A stretch of DNA of 64,000 nt, taken from NCBI RefSeq assembly GCF_003851725.1, contig NZ_BHYL01000059.1, forward strand, positions 21,013 to 85,012, in the 5' to 3' direction. The notes under the pieces are model-generated. The model had not been told where the DNA came from. It searched no databases and saw only the letters and a list, made by a program, of their open reading frames with translations. This document shows positions 17,424 through 23,542 of the stretch, one piece after another (position 1 is the stretch's first letter; every line of letters begins with the position of its first letter). Position numbers and translations under genes: made by a program. The stretch comes from Cellulomonas algicola (GTDB lineage Bacteria; Actinomycetota; Actinomycetes; Actinomycetales; Cellulomonadaceae).

Positions 17424-17952
17424 CGACCACCGCCGGCCCCGGCCGACGCGGCCAACCTCGCCCGAACGCGCTAGCGGTATCCCGGACGACGTGGGTTGCG
17501 CTCACGAGGTCGCATTCGAGACCGACCAGCGGCTGGCCGACATCCGGGCAGCGATGGCCGCCAGCAAGGCAGAGATCACCGACGCTGCGAGGCGGCTGGG
17601 CGTCGACGCCCGACAGCTGATTCCCGCCGCGCCCTGGGTGATCACCGGCACGGTGGACGACCGTGCCTTCTACATGCGTGAGCGCGGGGACCAGTACACG
17701 ATCGTCATCGCGTCCGACGAGGAGCCCACCGTGCAGCCGTGGGGACGCCCTGACGCGCGTGCTATCACGGTACGAACTGGCGACGCCGACGACATCTACA
17801 TCGGAACGCCGCCGGACTACGGCCGAGCGATGGACTTCATCGTCGGAGTGATCCGCCAGCACCTTCGTCGCGCGTCGTGCCCGCACCCTCACCGGTCCGG
17901 CGACCGGTACTGCGCGGCCTGCGGGATCGCGTTCGACGACGCCGATGTCTAG
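17416..17952 (+). CDS. Unknown protein with C-terminal zinc-ribbon-like motif, last gene of the operon
   Basis: A 178-residue protein whose ATG lies 8 bases inside the previous gene. Residues 36-66 form a helical region (TDQRLADIRAAMAASKAEIT, ARRLGVDARQLIP). A beta-rich middle (WVITGTVDDRAFYMRERGDQ, YTIVIASDEEP) follows, and the C-terminus carries a Cys/His cluster: C155, H157, H159, C166, C169 (SCPHPHRSGDRYCAACG). That spacing fits a single zinc-binding knuckle. I do not recognise the family. As the final gene of an operon with DNA-binding-like partners it may be a DNA- or RNA-binding effector. No terminator hairpin was identified after it. Confidence 0.75.
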   Translation: MNDDHRRPRPTRPTSPERASGIPDDVGCAHEVAFETDQRLADIRAAMAASKAEITDAARRLGVDARQLIPAAPWVITGTVDDRAFYMRERGDQYTIVIASDEEPTVQPWGRPDARAITVRTGDADDIYIGTPPDYGRAMDFIVGVIRQHLRRASCPHPHRSGDRYCAACGIAFDDADV

Positions 17953-18207
17953 GGGAGACTCGGCAGCGCGGTCAGAAGACGTCGTGTGAAGGACGCCGAC
18001 GGCAGTCGCGCCGATCTTCGCGTAGACGATGACGACGGCGATCGACCGGGCCGCGAAAGCCGGATCATGTGCACCACCGCACCGGTACAGGCTGGGGCGA
18101 TCGATCGCGAGCTGCTGGGCGCGGCCCTGCAGGTCGGTGTGCGCGTATCGGGTCCTCGCCGGGAGCACGAAGACGTTCGTGAGCATTGAGGCCGACAGGG
18201 AGGCTCC
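17953..18207. other. Gene-free stretch after the five-gene operon
   Basis: About 250 bases with no coding-like frame, leading into a YegP-like fragment. With the sequence from 18,304 to 18,549, which is also empty, it separates the operon from the second lsr2 gene. Confidence 0.4.
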
Positions 18208-18303
18208 GGGAGTGCTTCTCCAGCGGAGTCCTTCTCCAGCGCGAGTGCCGCGCTGGACGCCGCTGAGAACGTCCGCCGCAACGCAGGGAACGCCGTCCTT
18301 TAG
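18208..18303 (+). pseudogene. C-terminal fragment of a DUF1508 (YegP-like) gene
   Basis: The last 31 codons of a DUF1508 protein survive: SPAESFSSASAALDAAENVR, then RNAGNAVL and a stop. The intact gene at 36,503-36,817 ends in the nearly identical GESFSSKNAAQDAAENVRRN AGNAVL. The fragment has no start and is on the opposite strand from the intact gene. It records a lost or rearranged second copy. Confidence 0.7.
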
Positions 18304-18549
18304 GACTTCGCCCGGGAACGGGGCACTTTGGTCCGCCCCAGCTGGCATCTGCATGCTGGACGGACGGTCTGGCACCGCCGGCCGCTCGCGGCATGTTGTG
18401 CCGACTTGGGAGTTGACGACTCTGGTCGAGACCCTGGGCTCGTCGAACACCTCGGCTCTCCTCGAGAGCCGGCGGCGAGCTGGCGCCTGCGGCGCACAGC
18501 GCCGCCTTGCGCCCGTCGGTTGCGCGACGCCTTTTCACCCGGAAGGCTC

Positions 18550-18861
18550 CTACCGCTTGTCGTACGCAGCTTGCACCTCGGCAGGAATACGCCCTCGGCC
18601 CTTGAGCGCGAAGCCGTTCGCCGCAGCCCAAGCGCGCACCGCGGCTGCATCAGACTGGCTGCGCCGCGCAACGGGAGCCGTTCGACTGCTGGTACGCCGC
18701 GCTGCGTTGATGTACGGCTCAAGCGCGCGGAGGAGCCCGTCGCGGTTGGTGTCCGAGAGGTCGATCTCATAGGACGTCGACTGCCAGGAGAACCGGTAAG
18801 TTCGCGCGCCTTCGCTGCCGTCTAGGTCGTCGGTAGTAACCACAAGCTGCTTCTGTGCCAT
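18550..18861 (-). CDS. lsr2: Lsr2-family nucleoid protein, copy 2
   Basis: A 103-residue Lsr2, the same length as copy 1. It starts MAQKQLVVTTDDLDGSEGAR and shares the TYRFSWQSTSYEIDLSDTNR block. Unlike copy 1, the DNA-binding loop is the classical RGRIP (FALKGRGRIPAEVQAAYDKR), so this copy should keep full minor-groove binding. The 20 bases before the ATG are nearly the same as before copy 1 (ACAAGCATGCAGGAA on the plus strand), which suggests shared control or a recent duplication of gene plus leader. The protein probably silences acquired DNA. The two could form mixed oligomers through the N-terminal domain (inference). Confidence 0.94.
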   Translation of the reverse strand: MAQKQLVVTTDDLDGSEGARTYRFSWQSTSYEIDLSDTNRDGLLRALEPYINAARRTSSRTAPVARRSQSDAAAVRAWAAANGFALKGRGRIPAEVQAAYDKR

Positions 18862-19042
18862 TCGACAAGCATGCAGGAAGAACAGGTCACAGTCCGTGAA
18901 GCACAAGACTCTCATTATGGCGCGCTGGTGCGGGTCGGTCTCTCGGTGAAGACAGCGACGCTTGCCCGGAGCGCGATGAACGCGGCAGCGATAACTGTGG
19001 CGCGCGACAGACGCCCAGCTACGGAGATCGCCGGCGAGTAAC

Positions 19043-20005
19043 TCAGTGCCTTCGAGTTCTCGTGGGTGCGACAATCGGGCGACTCGCGAGCGAGCGCAGG
19101 CGAGTCACCTTGTGCGGTACCGCTTTGGACTCGGAGTACTCATAGGGCCGGCGTACGAAGGTGTTCACGACCCGCCACATCTCTCGTTCGGACTCAACAT
19201 TCGACGGGATGGTCAGGCCGTACGCCTTGGCTACGTCCGCACGCGACAGGTCGATCAGCGCGGTCACGGTCGACGCCCACTCGTCCGTAGCAAGTACAGC
19301 GGATCGGTACCAGACAACGACGAGCGCAGCGGAGCAGGCGACGGTGAGCAGCAACGGGATGGTCAGGCCCGCGCGGAGGGTTGTGGCGGCCGCGGCGAGT
19401 GCGAGCGCGGCCGAACCGTAGAGCGCCGCGACGAAGAAGTCGACGTTGGCTCGTGCGTTGGTCATCGCCGTGACGGAACGTTCGGGCGCGACGCTGAGAA
19501 GGCGATGCCACAAGAGCTGTGAGTCGAGCCGGTAGCGGTCGTTCGCGTACATCTCGAATCGGCGGATCGCGTTGCCGAGCTGCGTGGGCGCGAACTGTGC
19601 CGGCGCCGCGGGGTATCGCGCGGCACGCTCGTACGCGAGGCCGGTGCGCACGCCTCGGTCTGCGGCTGGCGCACCCTCGAACTTGTCGTTCAGGCGACGC
19701 CACCGTCGCCGGTGTGCTTCGACGCGGCTGTCGAAGAGCCATCGGGGCCACAGGAGGTACCCCTCGAGGAGTCGGTACAGCGGAGCCTGGTTGGCGGCGA
19801 GAACCAGTCCGATGACGGCGGCGGCCGCGGCAAGCAGCAGTTGTTGGGTGCTCCATGCCAACGTACCGAAGCGGAGCGCGGCCTCGGGCGACGCGGCAGG
19901 CAGGAGAACGAACGCAGCCACCTCCACTGTGAGGAGCGCCGGCAGGATCCACCCGACGACCAAGCCCCATCCGCCGCCAAGGACCCCTTTGATCACGTCA
20001 CCCAC
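19043..20005 (-). CDS. Unknown multi-pass membrane protein
   Basis: A 320-residue protein with two pairs of membrane segments: residues about 14-36 (GLVVGWILPALLTVEVAAFV) and 53-70 (LLLAAAAAVIGLVLAANQ), then about 190-210 and 216-235 (LTIPLLLTVACSAALVVVWY). Between them is an Arg-rich cytoplasmic region of about 110 residues (RVEAHRRRWRRLNDKFEGAP). The C-terminal 70 residues are polar. The start follows 8 bases after the 145-residue gene upstream, so the two are cotranscribed. I do not know the family. The layout of small soluble genes ahead of a membrane protein with a cytoplasmic domain recalls effector ends of defence operons, but there is no motif to support that. Confidence 0.75.
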   Translation of the reverse strand: MGDVIKGVLGGGWGLVVGWILPALLTVEVAAFVLLPAASPEAALRFGTLAWSTQQLLLAAAAAVIGLVLAANQAPLYRLLEGYLLWPRWLFDSRVEAHRRRWRRLNDKFEGAPAADRGVRTGLAYERAARYPAAPAQFAPTQLGNAIRRFEMYANDRYRLDSQLLWHRLLSVAPERSVTAMTNARANVDFFVAALYGSAALALAAAATTLRAGLTIPLLLTVACSAALVVVWYRSAVLATDEWASTVTALIDLSRADVAKAYGLTIPSNVESEREMWRVVNTFVRRPYEYSESKAVPHKVTRLRSLASRPIVAPTRTRRH

Positions 20006-20013
20006 GTGCGGTC

Positions 20014-20451
20014 CTACAGGTCGCCGTCGGGGTCGCCCGGCCCGGGCGGGGTCGACATCGCGCCCTCACTGCCAGTTCCTGGCGCGCTGTCGCCGGTGAA
20101 GGTGCCCTCGCCTTGCTCGTACAGCGCGGAGAGCTGCTCGACCAGCCCCGCAGGAATGCGTTCGTGAACCGCGAAAAGGCGCCCCGTGAGCGTGCCCGAA
20201 ATCGCCGGCGCAGCGAACTGGGTGCCCGACCACTTGGCGAAGTCCCGCACCCGAGCCCCCTCCACCACCCACATCGCGACTCGCTGAGACAGCACATCGC
20301 GGACGTTGAGAGCGATCATCGCGGTGTCTGCCGTTATGAAGACCGCCCTTACCTCCGCGATTGGTGCGCCGGTGCGGTCGAGAAGCACCGGCCTGTCCTC
20401 AGAGCTCACATCTGTCCGGGCGTCGTCGCTCCGTGCTTCCTCGTCGTTCAC
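20014..20451 (-). CDS. Unknown soluble protein
   Basis: A 145-residue acidic protein; the GTG start overlaps the stop of the small gene upstream (GTGA). The core, residues about 22-95, is strand-rich: RPVLLDRTGAPIAEVRAVFI, LSQRVAMWVVEGARVRDFAK, GTLTGRLFAVHERIPAGLVE. The C-terminal 30 residues are a Gly/Pro/Asp tail, probably disordered. Not recognised. It is followed at once by the membrane protein gene and is likely a partner of it. Confidence 0.7.
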   Translation of the reverse strand: MNDEEARSDDARTDVSSEDRPVLLDRTGAPIAEVRAVFITADTAMIALNVRDVLSQRVAMWVVEGARVRDFAKWSGTQFAAPAISGTLTGRLFAVHERIPAGLVEQLSALYEQGEGTFTGDSAPGTGSEGAMSTPPGPGDPDGDL

Positions 20452-20654
20452 GATGCGCTCCCCAGGCTCTCGTCGTGCGAGGATCGTTCGATGTCCTGAA
20501 TGTACCGAATGACCGGTTCGTAGTGCATGGGCCGACGGGTGAACCGGTACTCCGGAACTTCCTCAGGACCGTCGCCTGCGCCCTGTGTGATCGCTTCGGC
20601 CGACTGGCTGGTCAGCGTCGGCGCACGGGACCCACTCTGCTCGAATCCGCACAC
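20448..20654 (-). CDS. Possible small protein upstream of the 145-residue gene
   Basis: A 68-codon frame whose stop overlaps the next start in a GTGA junction. The final 30 residues (YRFTRRPMHYEPVIRYIQDI, ERSSHDESLGSAS) look coding, but the GTG start has no ribosome binding site, and an internal ATG would leave only 26 residues. The overlap is the main support. It may be the shrunken remnant of a longer gene. Confidence 0.35.
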   Translation of the reverse strand: MCGFEQSGSRAPTLTSQSAEAITQGAGDGPEEVPEYRFTRRPMHYEPVIRYIQDIERSSHDESLGSAS

Positions 20655-20768
20655 GGTTGGCGGCGATCAGCCGGACCTATCAACGCGCGTAGCGCGCTCG
20701 CCGAGGGCGACTCCCGGACAACCGACTTGTTTGGGAAACCTACGGAGTTCCGCGACGTCCGGCAGGCG

Positions 20769-21239
20769 TCACGACGCGCGCTTGTGCGCCATCGCCGCAG
20801 AGAGGACCTCGAGGACCAGGTCGAGAAGTCCGGATGATGCCCACGTCGAACTCTCAGCATCCCGCTCAATCGCGAAGGCGCGCTGATCGAGGGCGGCCAA
20901 CGCGTCGCGGACGCGAGTGGGCTCATCGAACTGGTCGAACCAGCCGTCCTTCGCGACATCATCCAGGACGTCGTCGTCGACCCAGATCACGGCTGTGCCA
21001 CGAGGGACGGGCGGGCGGTACATCGCGGGCAGCTCGACGTCATAGCGGTCACCGACGCCCGGTCGCGCTGCGCACACCCGTCCGAGCGAGCCCAGCGTGT
21101 CGTCGATGGCGGCGGTGAGCAGGGCGTGCACGACGACGTCGATGGAGCGATTCGCGTTCACGCGTACTGCTGCTGCCAGGTGCTCGGCGTCGCGTGCGAG
21201 GTCCTCGAACACATTGGTCCCGCGGCTTGTGTACGACAC
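20769..21239 (-). CDS. Unknown soluble protein
   Basis: A 156-residue protein. The GTG at 21,239 is preceded by GGAGG at 5 bases, so the longer TTG reading is not used. It starts MSYTSRGTNVFEDLARDAEH and contains NRSIDVVVHALLTAAIDDTL and PPVPRGTAVIWVDDDVLDDV, a mixed alpha/beta pattern with an acidic C-terminal half and no membrane segment. The family is unknown to me. It is the first gene on this strand ahead of the 20,654-19,043 set, with a 114-base gap, so it may or may not share their transcript. Confidence 0.7.
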   Translation of the reverse strand: MSYTSRGTNVFEDLARDAEHLAAAVRVNANRSIDVVVHALLTAAIDDTLGSLGRVCAARPGVGDRYDVELPAMYRPPVPRGTAVIWVDDDVLDDVAKDGWFDQFDEPTRVRDALAALDQRAFAIERDAESSTWASSGLLDLVLEVLSAAMAHKRAS

Positions 21240-21407
21240 GATTACCTCCAAGGGAGAGGGAAACGGGCTCCGGTCGGGGTCCGTACCTCTAGAGCCACGA
21301 ACTGCAGGGAGTTCCGGCCGGACCCGCTGCCTTCGGGCGACACGCCCTTATCGGGAGGTGCTCCACACGCTCTGACGAGTCGCGCAGGTCCGGCTACGGT
21401 CCGTGGC

Positions 21408-21908
21408 GTGCCGAGAATCACCCCCGTCTATGCGCTCCTGACGACCACGCTCCTCCTCGCGACGCTAGCCGGATGCGCGACTGACGACGCGAACCCGACA
21501 GCCCAGTCCAGCGACGACGCCGTTGCTACGGCAACACCGACGACGACCGAGCCGGACACGTTCGAAGGCAGCGTGACCGTGCAGTTCGTGAGCGACACGT
21601 TCGTCTCGGAGTCACCAACTGAAGGATGCGTGTTCCTCGCTCCTGGGGGTCTCCCCGACGGCGGGTGGATCGGCGACCTCGACCAGCTCGTGGTGCGCGA
21701 CGCGAACGGGACGATTGTCGCCACGGCCGACGGCAGCGCACCGGCGTTCACTGAGACTCCGGTGAAAACATGCTCCCGGACGTACGAACTTGCGGGGCTA
21801 CCCGGCCAGATGGAGTTCTTCGCGATCACGACCGGGCCGTACACCTCCGAAGAAGTGATCGATGCCGCCGACCTGGCTGGGGGCTACACCTGGCAGCTCA
21901 ACGGCTGA
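21408..21908 (+). CDS. Small lipoprotein of unknown function
   Basis: A 166-residue precursor starting at a GTG. A lipoprotein signal runs through YALLTTTLLLATLAGC, with the lipobox Cys at about residue 24. A Thr/Ser/Asp-rich linker of about 30 residues follows, then a beta-rich domain from FEGSVTVQFVSDTFVSE to GGYTWQLNG with two further cysteines (EGCVFLAP and KTCSRTYEL) that could pair. It is anchored to the outer face of the membrane. It is encoded alone, and the family is not recognised. Confidence 0.75.
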   Translation: MPRITPVYALLTTTLLLATLAGCATDDANPTAQSSDDAVATATPTTTEPDTFEGSVTVQFVSDTFVSESPTEGCVFLAPGGLPDGGWIGDLDQLVVRDANGTIVATADGSAPAFTETPVKTCSRTYELAGLPGQMEFFAITTGPYTSEEVIDAADLAGGYTWQLNG

Positions 21909-22173
21909 CCAGGTCGGGCAACGTCGGCACGTGGGCGGAATCGATCCGCGCCCGGCTGCGGACACAGTCCCTCGTGCTCGCGCGCACGAAGCGCCCCGCC
22001 AGCGGGCCGGAGCAGAGGAGAGACGGCCGCAGGGATCCGCCTCCGGTTTAGCCTGGTGGACGGTTCGGGCAAGCTACCCACATAGGAGCTCGCACCGTCA
22101 CGCCGGGACCGGAGCCGATGACGTCTATGTCTCGATCAGGGTTGCGGTCCGGACCGATCCGTTTATCGGGGGC

Positions 22174-22551
22174 CTATTCGACAAGGAATCCGTCGTCGCC
22201 GATGAAGTCAGAGTATTCGTCGATCGGCATCTCGACGATGGACCGAACCGCACTGGTGACGCGCAGCGACCACGCACCGCCCCGGCCCAGAATGTGCAGG
22301 CGCATTGGCGCGCCGATGGCGATGCCTCTGCGACGCTCGTTGCCGACCGCGTAGTGCACTGAAAGCAGCGGAAGTGCGTCACCGTCATCGTCCCGGCGCT
22401 GGAAGCGGTCAAAGTCGGCGTCAAGGGTGAGCGGTGCCCAACGTGTCACGACCACGTTGGGCCGCTGACAGACGAACAGGTGACGCGCCCCACGCTCGGT
22501 GACGACATCCCACGCACCGGAGCGACTGAACGGGTCAAGGACGCTCGTCAC
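22174..22551 (-). CDS. Orphan homologue of the 16,297-16,743 operon protein
   Basis: A 125-residue protein; the GTG start has AGGAGG 6 bases upstream, the best ribosome binding site in this region. It begins VTSVLDPFSRSGAWDVVTER and shows the same layout as the third protein of the XRE-controlled operon: the DPF-S/T-R-x-G-x-W motif, a VVVTRW strand, RGIAIGAPMRLHI, then a short beta-rich end. It lacks the operon context and has no GAC-AGTC operator in front of it. Function unknown. It shows that the family exists outside the operon. Confidence 0.75.
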   Translation of the reverse strand: MTSVLDPFSRSGAWDVVTERGARHLFVCQRPNVVVTRWAPLTLDADFDRFQRRDDDGDALPLLSVHYAVGNERRRGIAIGAPMRLHILGRGGAWSLRVTSAVRSIVEMPIDEYSDFIGDDGFLVE

Positions 22552-22990
22552 GGCGTTCCTCCTCGGCGAGGTCACGCGACGGAGGGACCGGTGATCGCGC
22601 TGCACGAAGTGGGCTGTCGTCCTGCGGGGCCGGCTCGGTCAGCGGTCGCCCGCATTGGAACTACCGGTCGCCGACTTGGTGCTGATGGAGACAAGCGTCC
22701 CGGATGAGGTGCTTGCGGACAACTCCGACGATGACCGCACCGTGTGGCCGTAGTGGGTGGCGTCCCTCAGTGGGGTCGCAACGTCCGCGCTGCGGATCGT
22801 GAACCTCTCGGCGTCGTCGGCTGCACCCCACTGCTGGACGCGGGGTCGGCGCCGGTCGAGATGACGATCGTGCACCTCTCGTGCCGCTCCCGCACGTACC
22901 AGGCGACGAGTCTCGTCACCATTCTCGGTCGAACACCTTGCGCGGCGACGTGCTCAGGGACGGTCATCGGGGCCGGGGTAGGACCCGCGC
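22552..22990. other. Gene-free stretch
   Basis: About 440 bases between the orphan gene and the immunity gene. No frame with a start signal or plausible product was found, and no clear hairpin. Confidence 0.4.
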
Positions 22991-23542
22991 TCAGGAAAGT
23001 TCGGCCAGACCAGCGGGCGTCAGCACGTGTGTGCCAGCAGTGAGCCGCTTCTCCACCCATACCGGCATGCGGTCTGGGGTCAGGTCGTTGATGCGGGCCC
23101 AGCCTTCCGCCAGTCTGTCCTGCAGCCACGGCGGCTGGTGCTCGACGTCGCGCGGGTGGGTGTGCTGGTCAGTGACATAGACGATTGGGTCAACCGCGAC
23201 GTCCCAGGCAGGCTCGTGGTCGTAGTCGAATCGCGACGTCACCGCCGACGGGGGTGTCACCTGCAGGGTGAAGGTGTACCAGGTCCCCGCCCCCTCGCGG
23301 TACATGACGTCGCGCAGCTGCTTGGCAAGCTTCGCGACATCGCGCGGTGCGAGTGGTTGCGCTTGACGGTCCGGGTACGACACCTGCAGGCGTCCCTCGC
23401 TGGTGGACGAGACCGCGATGCGGCGATAGTCGAGAACCGTCCAGCCCGGCGCGACGGAACCGACCAGCGACCGCGCGATGGCGTCGATGAGCCGGGCCTG
23501 CGCAAGCATCGGCGGGAGACCTTCGACGTCAGTCGACGACAT
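22991..23542 (-). CDS. Putative immunity protein of the adjacent nuclease toxin
   Basis: A 183-residue soluble protein. Its ATG lies 14 bases inside the 3-prime end of the toxin gene, so the two are translated together. An N-terminal helix (LIDAIARSLVGSVAPGWTVL) leads into strands (DYRRIAVSSTSEGRLQVSYP), a helix (VAKLAKQLRDVMYREGAGTW) and a long strand-rich part. That order and the aromatic W-x-V-x-x-Y pattern recall YezG/DUF600 immunity proteins, which partner EssD-type nucleases, but the likeness is weak. The overlap and position make an immunity role the best reading. Without it the toxin would be self-lethal if it folded in the cytoplasm. Confidence 0.6.
   Translation of the reverse strand: MSSTDVEGLPPMLAQARLIDAIARSLVGSVAPGWTVLDYRRIAVSSTSEGRLQVSYPDRQAQPLAPRDVAKLAKQLRDVMYREGAGTWYTFTLQVTPPSAVTSRFDYDHEPAWDVAVDPIVYVTDQHTHPRDVEHQPPWLQDRLAEGWARINDLTPDRMPVWVEKRLTAGTHVLTPAGLAELS

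Noticed and set aside
17044..18450. A 468-codon minus-strand frame across the end of the five-gene operon
   Set aside because: Most of it is antisense to genes with coupled starts, and the remainder has no recognisable product.
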